Shown here piece after piece: positions 1-10,307 of a stretch of 64,000 bases of DNA. Positions within the stretch are counted from its first letter, which is position 1. Each line of letters opens with the position of its first letter. The notes below the pieces were generated by a model. It made no database searches. It was not told the DNA's origin and worked only from the letters and a program-made list of their open reading frames with translations. The stretch comes from Hyphodiscus hymeniophilus. Taxonomy: Eukaryota > Ascomycota > Leotiomycetes > Helotiales > Hyphodiscaceae. The translations under genes and the position numbers were made by a program. The DNA is taken from the NCBI GenBank assembly GCA_016508695.1, contig VNKQ01000015.1, positions 310,001 through 374,000 on the forward strand, in the 5' to 3' direction.

Positions 1-68
1 AATGTCGAATTGCAAGAAAATGTATTTCGTTACTCCTATAATTCTTCTAATGCCTCATGCTAATTCAG

Positions 69-1890
69 AAAGGGCTCGCTTGGCTCTCTTATCAATTATC
101 ATAAAGCCATCGAACATGATTTATTCCAAAGCCCTTACGATCCACTCATACATCTCGATTATGCTGAATTGGTCAACAAATCGGGTTTTACAGATATTAG
201 CACAGCAATATCACATCGAGCTTTGATTCTCATCGAAGGTTTTCTTAGTAAGGCACCAGAGTTTTACGATCAAGTCCGGAATGCTCTCGCTACTAGACTC
301 CAATGTCACTCTAGTGGACCTTGCAGCCCTTACCTGATCGAGAAGGAAGCCCAAGAACTACATCTCCAGGCATATCGACATCTTTTGAACGGCTTGCTAG
401 GCTGTGCTTGTTTCTGGGACGGCCTAGTAAAGGCAAAAATAGCCTTGGATAAGTGGCCAGAGGATCCTGTGTTGTCGGCAATAAGAAAGTCGTTGAAGGA
501 GGGTTTTGAAGATCGCCACAATGGACTCAAAGCACTCGGCCCTGACCAAGAAGATTTGGTTGTTCGCACGCGCACGGGGAAGATATACCAGAAAGCGTAT
601 CCCTGGATCCCGGCGGATCTCTACAAGCGAGCACCAGCACTCGTCCGAGAAGTTAACGAAAATTTCGGCGCCGGAAATTGTGAAGTCAGACCTGTGAACT
701 TTGGATCACGTTCCTCCCTATCTGCATTGCCAGTGAGCCTGGAAGCCAGGGGAAAGCAAGATATTGGCCCACTGGGTGTTTTTGCGACTCGTGATATCAA
801 AGCAGGAGAGCTGGTGATGGTCGATCAATCTATTACGGCCGTGTCCAGTATCTCTCCAAGCAAATTCGAGCACTGTGACGCCTGCCATGCTACTCTCAAA
901 GCACCCTTCGTCCCAGAATCCCAAATTATCAGACCTGACTGTTGTGGGGCTGTTGCATACTGCAGCAGAGCTTGCTACCTCAAAGCTTTGAAAGGCAACA
1001 GCTACCACAAAGTACTCTGCCGGAAAAATTTCGAATGGTTATACGACTGCAATGGATCTGGTGTCTCAGCTGGAGCAGGGCACAAGTGGCAAAAAGTTAT
1101 GTTCCTCCGCATCATGGCTATCATTATCGCAGATCGTCGCCAACAGATCCTAGAAGGAAAAACTCCGACCCATCCTCTCAAACACCACATCGTTGCGCGT
1201 ATGGCAGCAAACTACGCTCCTATTGAGAAACTACACCCAAACGTACCCAGTGATTGGGAATACCATGAGAACATTGTTGCCCCCACCAAAATTCTCATGA
1301 TGCTTGACGTCAATATTTTTACGGACCGTGACTTCTCCCCAGAAGTAATACAAACGATCTACTGGCGCCTGGAGAACAACGTTAGCATGTCTATCGTTGA
1401 TTTCTCCCCTTCCCGACAGCAAACCCACGCCTCCAGACAAATCTCCGACACTTCAAACGAGAACGCAGTCCATTTGATTTGTCTCAGCCCACAATATCTA
1501 TTCTTCAACCACTCTTGCGAGCGTAACGTCTCCTGGCACGGCGCCATTTCTAACCCATGCGTCAGCCTCGACTGGATTACGGGCTACAACGGTCAAATCA
1601 TGAAAGTTGGTTCTAGCACTGTATTCTGCAAAGCAATTCGAGATGTAAAGGAATCAGAGGAGCTGAAGATCAGTTACGTTGGTGATCCAAGTGGTGGAGG
1701 TGTTGATGAGAGTAAAGAGATGGCGGCGGGCAGAAGGAAGGACATGAGAATCGGGTTGGAGAAGTGGTTCGTGGGCGGGTGTGGGTGTGAGCTCTGTGAA
1801 CGCGAGACGAGGGAGATGAGCGTTTGTGGGACTAATGGTGGGGAGGCGATGGATTTGAATTTGCTGAGCAAATTAGGGGGGCAGATGTGA
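69..1890 (+). CDS. SET domain protein with MYND-type zinc finger (5' partial)
   Basis: Likely a SMYD-like protein lysine methyltransferase, though the substrate is unknown. The frame is open from 64 and preceded by TAA at 61-63 and an intron-like 3' end (GCTAATTCAG, 59-68). The visible exon therefore starts near 69, and the true start lies left of the window. In order it shows a helical N-terminal segment, the start of the SET region (GPLGVFATRDIKAGELV), a MYND-like cysteine cluster (CDACHATL, CCGAVAYCSRACY, HKVLC), the SET signature FNHSCERN, the ISYVGD segment and a post-SET CxCxxC (GGCGCELC). All expected SET motifs are present, so it is probably active. No ATG lies between 64 and 169, which also argues that this is an internal exon. 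Confidence 0.85.
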
Positions 1891-2501
1891 GTGGCGCTGA
1901 AGTTGTGAAAGCGGCACGGCGAAGAAGGGAGAGTTGCTGATTTGAGGGCTCTTCTCAAAATGTTGTTTTTTGTTGGTATGTTTACTTCATGCGTAAACGA
2001 ACATGCAAAAGTCCTTTCAATGCGCAGATTTCAAAATAGAATGAAAAAAATTCTCCACATCGCGTGTTCCTGAGCGAATGTCTACAGCTCTTCATCAGAT
2101 TTTGCATAGTGATGGTATTGAGCACGGGAAGAAAGGATTTCGATCCAGCCAGAGTCGAAAATTAATTCACCGAGGGTTTAGATTCTGCACGAGACATTGG
2201 TCAGTCAATCATAGGATTGTTTCAATTGCGATCTGGAATCAAGAAGCACTGTGGAGTGCGCAACCCTCACCGAAACGCCAAACAAGTACTGATACATATC
2301 AAATACTTGCCTATTGCGAGCTCAATCTTCTGCCATAAAGTACCTATTCGTCATTTCTTTTGATGCTCTTGATGATGAAAGCGTTGCCTCAAAGCCAGCT
2401 CAAGATTTGGCTCTCCTCTGAAAGTTCTTGCCCTCCCCAGTCACGTAGCTATCAAAGTCTTTTTCGCATCCTTCACTTAAATCCGTAGGACCCCTAACTC
2501 G
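1891..2501. other. intergenic, no gene seen
   Basis: This is the 3' flank of the SET gene. It holds only short ORFs with no recognisable product. Confidence 0.5.
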
Positions 2502-3000
2502 TCATCGAGAACAGGCGGGTATGTAAGTCTGATTCGAATATGGCGTTGTCTGAGATTCGCTAGTGTAAAGGGTTTTGAATGCACTTTGAAGGTTCTTCCA
2601 TGGTACGCTCCACAGCTTCCTGGATATCGGGGTCGATGATCCCTTTTTTGCCTCAGTGATGTGTTTCTTGATGGTGAACGTCTCGTAGTAAATTTCTTGA
2701 GTGGCGGTAGATTTCAACTCGGCGAATATAGTCTGCGAGATTTCCAAGTCAATACAGTTGCGATCCGTTGCCCCGCAACGAGGTACTGAAGCTTGAAACC
2801 AGTAGATCAGTCTCGAAAGCTTTGCCAGCGACTTCAATAGCATGAGTCTTGAATGCCGTCCATTCTGGAGCCGCCGCGTTCCAATCACTAGAATCCATCT
2901 TACAAGGTAAAACGATTCCGTAACGTTGGTTTGATTGAGAGTGACTGGCGTCAAAGGGATGCCACGAATGGGATTAGTGATGAGGCCGAGAATCGCCACG
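2502..3000 (-). pseudogene. possible decayed or mis-modelled small gene
   Basis: The minus strand has a 165-codon open frame whose apparent start is GTG, not ATG. Protein-like segments occur in more than one frame: one frame gives DWNAAAPEWTAFKTHAIEV, the next gives IFAELKSTATQEIYYETF, and after another shift IIDPDIQEAVERTMEEP. An intron ending in TTGACTTGG...CGCAG could join the first two segments, but the third needs a frameshift. The N-terminal part is hydrophobic and signal-like. I do not recognise the family. A small secreted-protein gene with errors or decay is the best guess. Confidence 0.25.
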
Positions 3001-3464
3001 GCGGTGGAAGCTGTAGAATTCTTCGTGGCGATTGACTTTGGTTGGTATCAGAGAAAGAGATACGGAGAGATGAAGCGAGACGAAACGGAGTAATACTTCC
3101 AAAAGGATCGAGCAGTCGAGAAAGAAGCTTGGTCTAATTGCATCATTTATATTCATGATTTTAGAGTCGTCAGGGATGACACATGGAAATGAAGAACGCC
3201 TCGCTCCGCTTGGTGAGCATCGGACTATGACCGAATGTATTATGTACAGTGATTTGAGAAGGAATTCAGGCATGGCTTGATCAAAATTAGTCAAATTTCA
3301 AGGAGCTCAATTGAAAAATTGAATACATACTTGATCTTACACCCAAATGCCATACCTATGCAAAGGGAGGGTGGACTGCATTCCAGTTTCGTTGGAAGGG
3401 CTTCCGCCTTGACAAACCATCTTGCTATGTCCGCGTACTTTTGTCGCAGTTATCCCAACAGCCT

Positions 3465-5012
3465 CTACAGCAAGCCTTGCTTTTGCAAATCATAGTACAC
3501 CTTCTCTGGCATGACATTGCCCTCGGCATCCTCCATTTGGACCACTCCGCCCTCATCAGCCCTGTTCTTCTTTTTATCGCTTTGTATTTTAGCCCAAAGT
3601 CTCTGTGCATCTTCAAGACCAGTGATTTCTCGGAATAGTGTTGTGTTCGTAATGCCCAAGCACTTCAGTCCGTAGATATGACGAGCCTCATTGAAATGCT
3701 TGTCAAACGCTCTCCGTCCCATGTAAACGAAGTTGCCGCAAATTTCACACTTGAACTCGACACCCAATCCATGTAGTTTGTACAGCCAGAACGGGATTGG
3801 CTTTCCATCCCAAGCTAATGGTAACTTCAAAGGGTTGTAGATCTTCTCTTCTCCATCAGAGTCGCTATCTGAATCGCCAGCTTGAGGTGCTGCAACTGAT
3901 GTCTCCGCGAAGAAGGCATCTAACTCCATTTGTCGCTCACGCTCAGTCATACCCTGCTTTCGTTCCACATTAACCTTCGTGTCGCTTCGCTCTTGGGACA
4001 TCGCAGCTGCCAGACGTCGAACCCTATTCTCTCGTTCTGCGATCGCACGCTCCTTCAATCGTAGATTATTAGAGCCTCGGGCGGTTGAGCCATTTGTGTC
4101 TTCCCCACCCTCTGCTTGACGTGCCGCTCTCAATTCCGCCGCACGAATATGCTTTTTTCCATTCAGGTGACCCTTGTAGACATTTTCGTTCTTAAAATCT
4201 TTCTCACAGTCTGCACACCAAAGCCCGTCCGTCGCTGGACCACTTGTAGGTGCTGATGATTCGAGTTTCCATCCGGGAACATCATTGTCATCCCAAGCTT
4301 TATCGAAGTCAGCATCGAAGCTTTCGAAGAGCTTCTGTAGGTCCTCCAGAGGCCGAGTTCGTCGCATGAAGCCTTCCAGATAGTTTGCCAGTTGTCCAAC
4401 ATATGTGAAATACTGATCCGTCATCTTCTCGTGTCTCTTGATCGAGCATAGTGGAGGCGCGAAATTATCGAAGTTTTCCAGGTATCCGAGGTATGTGAGG
4501 CGTTTAATACTAGGAAGATTAAGGTAAAGTTCATGGACTGATGTGAGATCAAAGTATTTGCCGAATGCCTCCTCGCCCGTGAACATAGTGTCGATTCCGG
4601 TAGTGACAATCTCGCCCTCGCCAGCAGTATGTTTCTTGTACGCCTTCTCCAAGTTGACAACAGGCTCGCTTGGATATCTTTGATAGAATGACTTGATCTC
4701 CGCTAGCTGCTTATAAAACTCGTCCAGCGGCTCGCCAGTGGATATTGACTGAATCTCTTTGCCACGGGCTCCATCTTCATCTTTATAGATTTCGAGTAGT
4801 CGTCTGGATTGATCCTGTATATCATTGAGGAATCCTGCAATTTCGTGGTCACGGTTCAGTCGTTCTCGAATCTGCGAACATATTAGGTATGATCGCATAG
4901 CAGAGAAAATAGGAGTTCTCACATGTCGTGGTTCTTCAGCTACACGATCGCTGATAGCTTGCTCCAACCTCTCAAGGTTCTCGTGAATGAATCTTTGGTC
5001 CTCTAAGATCAT
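3465..5012 (-). CDS. PRP9: splicing factor 3a subunit 3 (SF3a60 / Prp9)
   Basis: Subunit of the SF3a complex of the U2 snRNP, needed for pre-spliceosome assembly in the nucleus. The model has two exons (4923..5012 and 3465..4871, minus strand) and gives 498 aa, normal for the family. Recognisable parts are the N-terminal SF3a60 binding region (starting MILEDQRFIHENLE), a first C2H2 finger (WCADCEKDFKNENVYKGHLNGKKH read in order), an acidic DSDSDSDGEE stretch, and the matrin-type second finger (FKCEICGNFVYMGRRAFDKHF). The 51-nt intron 4872..4922 (GTGAGA...CTAATATGTTCGCAG) is a multiple of three with no stop, so a naive ORF reads through it and gains 17 residues. It diverges from FAL1, another RNA-processing gene. 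Confidence 0.95.
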   Translation of the reverse strand: MILEDQRFIHENLERLEQAISDRVAEEPRHVRTPIFSAMRSYLICSQIRERLNRDHEIAGFLNDIQDQSRRLLEIYKDEDGARGKEIQSISTGEPLDEFYKQLAEIKSFYQRYPSEPVVNLEKAYKKHTAGEGEIVTTGIDTMFTGEEAFGKYFDLTSVHELYLNLPSIKRLTYLGYLENFDNFAPPLCSIKRHEKMTDQYFTYVGQLANYLEGFMRRTRPLEDLQKLFESFDADFDKAWDDNDVPGWKLESSAPTSGPATDGLWCADCEKDFKNENVYKGHLNGKKHIRAAELRAARQAEGGEDTNGSTARGSNNLRLKERAIAERENRVRRLAAAMSQERSDTKVNVERKQGMTERERQMELDAFFAETSVAAPQAGDSDSDSDGEEKIYNPLKLPLAWDGKPIPFWLYKLHGLGVEFKCEICGNFVYMGRRAFDKHFNEARHIYGLKCLGITNTTLFREITGLEDAQRLWAKIQSDKKKNRADEGGVVQMEDAEGNVMPEKVYYDLQKQGLL

Positions 5013-5323
5013 GTTGACGGCTGTTCACAAGCTCTCGACGAATGTGAATAATATCGGATATCTGGTTTTTAATAAGTCAACCTGACTGCAGTCGCCGGCG
5101 GTATTCCGAGCAGTGAGGGCTTGTATGGTAGAATAACAGGCACTTGAGTGATGGCGATTCTAGGCTTGAACTTTTTGCGCCTACCAATCAAGTCGCTCTC
5201 TGAAATAGACGCTAAGAATTTCGCAGCCTCTTCTCAAACCGATTTGGAATTGCAACTCGGAGTCCAACCCAATTTCACACTCAGAGAAGGCCACTCCAGA
5301 AACGCTACATACAAATCGCAATC
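5013..5323. promoter_or_regulatory. shared divergent promoter region, PRP9 / FAL1
   Basis: The start codons of PRP9 (minus) and FAL1 (plus) are 311 bp apart, so both promoters must lie here. Both products act in spliceosome or RNA-helicase functions, so co-regulation is plausible but is inference. No clear TATA box was seen. Confidence 0.6.
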
Positions 5324-6628
5324 ATGGCTGCTGCTGACGGAGGAATCGACCGCAAGTTGGATGAGCGCATGGAGTTTACGACCTCCAAGGATGTCACAGT
5401 CGCACCAACGTTCACGGATAGCAAGCCCCCCTTCAGCGTCGTTCTGATAGAGACTGACTTATTGATAGTGCACCTGAAGGAAAATCTTCTCCGTGGTATT
5501 TATGCTTATGGCTACGAATCTCCCTCTGCCGTTCAGTCGCGTGCGATTGTCCAGATTTGCAAAGGGCGTGATACAATCGCTCAGGCGCAATCGGGTACTG
5601 GTAAAACAGCTACATTCTCTATCAGTATGCTTCAGGTCATCGATACCGCTGTCCGTGAGACACAGGCTCTTGTCCTATCGCCCACTCGAGAACTTGCGAC
5701 ACAGATTCAGTCCGTGGTTATGGCGTTGGGCGACTACATGAACGTCCAGTGCCATGCTTGCATCGGAGGCACCAACGTTGGAGAAGACATCCGCAAGCTC
5801 GACTATGGCCAGCATATCGTTTCTGGAACTCCTGGTCGTGTCGCTGATATGATTCGGCGACGAAATCTTCGAACCCGTCACATCAAGATGCTTGTTCTCG
5901 ACGAGGCTGACGAGTTGTTAAATCGTGGCTTCAGAGAGCAGATTTATGACGTCTATCGTTACCTTCCCCCGCGACCCAAGTTGTTGTGGTATCCGCCACT
6001 CTTCCATACGATGTTCTCGATATGACTACGAAGTTCATGACCGACCCTGTCCGAATTCTCGTTAAGCGTGATGAGTTGACATTGGAAGGTCTCAAGCAGT
6101 ACTTCATCGCTGTTGAGAAAGAAGAATGGAAATTCGATACCCTTTGCGATCTATATGACACTCTCACAATTACACAGGCAGTCATATTCTGCAACACTCG
6201 TAGGAAGGTGGATTGGTTGACGGATAAAATGCGCGAGGCTAATTTCACGGTGTCCTCGATGCATGGAGAGATGCCCCAAAAAGAAAGAGACAGCATTATG
6301 CAAGACTTCCGTCAAGGCAACTCGAGAGTCTTGATTTCTACTGATGTTTGGGCTCGCGGTATTGATGTGCAGCAGGTTTCGCTGGTCATTAACTACGATT
6401 TACCAAGCAATCGTGAGAATTACATCCATCGCATTGGTAGAAGTGGTAGATTTGGACGAAAGGGTGTTGCGATCAACTTTGTCACGAGCGAAGATGTCAG
6501 GATCTTGAGAGATATCGAGTGTATGTGTCTTATCCTTGGTTTTACTCTGATGATACTGATACCGGACAGTGTACTATTCGACTCAAATCGATGAGATGCC
6601 AATGAACGTTGCAGATCTTCTTACTTAG
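5324..6628 (+). CDS. FAL1: DEAD-box ATP-dependent RNA helicase FAL1 (eIF4A-III type), with a 1-nt frame break
   Basis: Orthologue of eIF4A3/Fal1, acting in rRNA processing and/or the exon junction complex. Exons are 5324..5420, 5469..6520 and 6570..6628. Motifs seen are Q-motif region [16 protein letters not shown], Walker [38 protein letters not shown] and [11 protein letters not shown]. The C-terminus ends [10 protein letters not shown]. The first intron, 5421..5468, is GC-AG (GCAAGC...CTGAC...GATAG), 48 nt and stop-free; splicing it restores the usual [15 protein letters not shown]. The second intron is 6521..6569 (GTATGT...CAG). Frame is lost at the C5 run 5966-5970; one more C would give [16 protein letters not shown]. 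With that base the protein is 402 aa, the family length. Confidence 0.93.
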
Positions 6629-8401
6629 TCGGAAGACGCAAAATGGTTCCCTTGGGCGCAATTAAGTCTCACTATGACGATGCTTGAGCACGTCAGGAAA
6701 ATGGGTACATGGGAGGACAAGGCAATGTCCACAAAAGTAAGATCTTCAGTAGTGACTTCGAGCATGAAGAATACTGACATCGAGTTGTACATCAGATCCA
6801 AATTGAAATTCAAAAAACCTATGTGTTGCAAGGCAAGGATAGTTAGCGACCTCTCTTGGCGTAGATTTTATCGGTCTATGTAAGGCTATTCATCTTACAA
6901 TAATCCATTCGTCCTGGCCTTGTTTTGGTAATCTCTGGCATTTCGCTCTTTGATTTTCATTCAACGTTTCCGGAAAGCCGCACTGCGACTCCCAGATATC
7001 TATCCAGTAGGCGACCTCAGTCTGTGAATTAATCGTTGACGGACCCTGAGGTTTTCCTTCTCTATAAACTTGTATTCCAGCTTCTTCAGAGCTGTCATCA
7101 CTCTGTTGGTACAATTTCTTCACTCCCAAATTTTCGTATCTCACTCTCTATATTCTTTGCTCATAATGACTGCCTTATGAGTCCGATTTTGGTGTTCCTT
7201 GGAACATTAATTTTTCCCACCCTGAAAAATGGATCGAGCTTATGCATAAACGGACGAATTCTAGAACAGGAATCTCATTAATCCATACAATACTATGGAA
7301 TTTCAGGACAGGAGAATGAGTACAGATCGCAACTTTTACTGGCGCCTTGCCGCATTGTCAACCTTCGCCATACTACATAGCTTCCGAAATCATATCAGAT
7401 ATCACGTCCGTTTTGTACACGTAACAATCTGAACCCAAATACGGCCGACAAATCCTGATATTCAGTGATCCCCCACGATTTGAATTCTTCGTCCTCACCA
7501 TCGCTCACTGCACAGATGAAAGGTGCTACCAAGATACAGATTCCGCTTCCGAAATACCGCTCGAATCCGAGGCAGGTGGCATTGCATCACTTGGTAGGAG
7601 GGGAAAAGTAGTAGACCTTAGACCTCGCCGATGGGACAGTGGTCTACATGAAGAGAAGTAAGATCACTACTTCTAAATTTCGGTAATCGCACCAGAGGAA
7701 ATGCTCAATAGACTGTGGTGCCCTTGCACTGGTGGTGGGATATGTAAAAGGCTGGAAGACGGAGGGGAACCCATTGGTTGAAATAAGGCCCGGTAATTCT
7801 CGAGTCGTTATTTCAGAGGTGTGGATAGATATGCAGAATGGATTACTCTTTGGAAACTGGAGTATATGTACATACCTTTCTTGCAAAGGTTGAGGATAAG
7901 AGGACTATTAGATGGTCTGATACTGGCACTAAACCTCGACTTTTGAAGAACTCGACCTTCCTCTTGGAAGAGAATAGAATATTTCTCAAGTTACTGAAGA
8001 TTGGATATTGTATGCCCACTTACCTTTAAGGTGAATGTATTTGGAACTCCTTGTGGATATGCGAAGAGAAGAAGACGAAGGCAAAGGCAGATATAGAAAT
8101 GGGAAAGCATGTAAGGTCCATCATCAATTCATTCAGCAAGGGTATCTAGCTACATGACAATCAATCTTCATTTATCATAGAAAATCCCGTTTCGTTCATG
8201 AGCCCATTTTGCACAGCCAGCAGTACATTTACGTCTCATATCGTTCTTCGTATCATGAGGGAGATGATAACCGTTCCCAGGTCTATGTATTCCATTCCGT
8301 GTGTCGTCCCCAAGGCATGGGTAAAAGCAAATCCCGTTTGCGTACAAGTGGTGTGATTCTGTGCAGATCGAGAGATCGAGGTAAGGGTTGACAGAGGGGG
8401 A
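6629..8401. other. gene-poor stretch between FAL1 and URC4
   Basis: This holds the 3' flanks of two convergent genes. Only short ORFs without recognisable domains are present, including an 84-codon minus-strand frame at 6890-7144. Nothing here can be supported as a gene. Confidence 0.45.
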
Positions 8402-10091
8402 TCAGAAGACGGTTCCGTCGGAGAGGATGGCAATCGGTGGGCCTTGAGTATTTGGGCGTGAAATTTCGGCCATTTCTCTTCCTCCCTGCGGAGTGTCAGT
8501 ATCTAGAAAAGAGAAATATGTAAATGTGAACATACCTTCCAACTACCAGCCTCCAGCATTTGCGGCAAAGTCAACTTATCATGGCCCTGCAATCCCAACG
8601 TTGAATTGACCTCCTCGAGCAGCAAGTCTAGGAATCCAACAGTAACAGCACGCCACTCCACAACCACATCGTCATCTGGCCTAAACATCGGGGTAACCTC
8701 CACGCTGACCTTGCCCTCTCTCTTCGAATTGTGGTGGAATTCTTCTAAGCCTCTCTTCGTCTCGGCCTTCTTCAGCGTTAAGACACCAGTGTCGATGAAC
8801 AGGCCTCCGTTTCGGTATTCGGGCAGTCCAGTCATGAGTTCGGCGCCTGCGAAGTGAATGTTCATGAGCTTGGTCATGGGTTGCATGAGGGAATAGCAAA
8901 GCCATTGCGAGAGCTTGTGGAAGGGGACGATGGTCTCCCAGGGCTGTGAGGCAGCCGTAACGGGGAGTGTAGAGAGGGGCCAGGCGTCGCCGAGAGAAGT
9001 TCCATCGATCACTGTACGAGAAGCAGGCCAGATGGTAGCAAGACCGTCAATGAGCACCGACCAGAGTGTTGGTAGGGGTACAATAGGAACGGAGGATGCG
9101 AGAGTTCGAGGGTGGGAGATGAGGTAGTCTATTTACATTAGCATGTGAGAATGAGGGACAATATAAACAAATACATACCAAGCATATTACCAGGTCTGGC
9201 ATCGGCACCAAATAGTTGCTGGTTATTGAGAGCCTTGGAGAGCCGAATCAACAAGCCCGCTCGCCCTTCTAGGCCTGCGAGAGGATTCAGTTCAGAAACC
9301 TGCAATCCCTTACTCATAATGTCAACTGTCAATTTCTTTAAGCCCTCTCCATCGACCTGATGCGGTTGACTGAGGTTGCTGCTGAACATGCCCGCCTTGA
9401 ACATCTCCAGACTCGCAATTGCTAATCCTTCGCTTCTGCGGTATGTTCGTCCATTCTCCTTGCTCTTGTATGACCACGACGTTCCCGCACCCGCATCAAG
9501 TAGCACCGAGACTAGGAAGAGGTCGAGGAGTCTGCGGCAGCGTTCGGGGGATCGATTGCACTGGGCCATGAAGAGAGAAGATCACCGATACGATCTCTGC
9601 CTCCCACGTTGAAATGCTGCCATCGACCGTGAGGAGGGATACTTGCATAGTCGGGGGCGAAATCGCGCTGTGCTGCAACATTAAAATGACTCCATTGAGT
9701 TGCGCCAAAGCTTTCAAAGAGGGTGAAGTACCTTGATAATGGAGACGACGAAACTAGTGGTATCTGCGAACTTGCTCATGTCGACATCGAAATGGTTCAA
9801 TTCATTGCTCTTGGCCTTTTCCAACACCAAAGAGCATCGCTCGCGGACAGAACCAATGCTTCTCAAATAGCCAGCAGGATCGACGTGTGGATCAGGAGTC
9901 TTGGGCATGTCGATATTGGGAAAGATAGGAGGAACAGAGGTGAGAGACATTTTGGAGGAGAAACCTGGAGTAGCGGGGGATTTGAGGGAGGATTGAGAGG
10001 AAAGTGAGGTGATTTCGGTGAGAGATGAAGAGTTCTTGCGGGAGTCGGAAGTGTTCGAAGATGACTTGTCCTTGCGTGAGAAGATCCCCAT
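8402..10091 (-). CDS. URC4: uracil catabolism protein 4 (Urc4/Urg3, DUF1688), with a 1-nt frame break
   Basis: Member of the DUF1688 family, part of the fungal URC pathway that lets cells use uracil as nitrogen source; its exact reaction is not settled. Exons on the minus strand are 9732..10091, 9179..9667, 8536..9128 and 8402..8485. Introns are 64, 50 and 50 nt. Family blocks seen are IPPHGRWQHFNVGGRDRI, LLDLFLVSVLLDAGAG, SWSYKSKENGRTYRRSEGLA, GLEGRAGLLIRL, DARPGNMLDYLISHP, PFHKLSQWLCYSLMQP, AGAELMTGLPEYRNGGL and the terminal GPPIAILSDGTVF. The N-terminal 70 residues are Ser/Thr-rich. Frame is lost at the G5 run 9546-9550 (C5 on the coding strand); a sixth base would join the two halves as SAIDPPERCRRLLDLF and give 508 aa. 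The first intron has two close acceptors (GCAG, ACAG); only ACAG keeps the frame. Confidence 0.92.
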
Positions 10092-10133
10092 TCTTGCGGC
10101 AATGACTCGTGAAACAATTGGTGTTGTGGCTTG

Positions 10134-10204
10134 TTATCGTTGCCGTTATTGTACAGTAACCAGGGTGGAATTTCGATAAGCAAAAATTGTAGGAGTGACG
10201 ATAA
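10134..10204 (-). promoter_or_regulatory. three CGATAA sites upstream of URC4
   Basis: CGATAA occurs at 10134-10139 (as TTATCG), 10174-10179 and 10199-10204, which is 43-113 bp upstream of the URC4 start codon. HGATAR is the binding core of fungal nitrogen-regulatory GATA factors (AreA/Nit2). A cluster before a uracil-catabolism gene suggests nitrogen control; this is inference. Confidence 0.5.
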
Positions 10205-10275
10205 CTTGGCGAGTGGGAGGATGCGTTGGACGCTACCGGATGAACCGATTGGTGAATGGGTGCTAGTGGGGGGCG

Positions 10276-10307
10276 GGGAGAGGAGAGGAGAGGAGAGGAG
10301 AGGAGAA
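10276..10307 (+). repeat. GGAGA microsatellite
   Basis: A run of about six GGAGA units lies in the URC4 upstream region, about 190 bp from its start. It is purine-only on the plus strand and probably length-variable. Confidence 0.85.

Noticed and set aside
6890..7144. 84-codon minus-strand frame downstream of FAL1
   Set aside because: No recognisable domain, no clear start context and no supporting signals.
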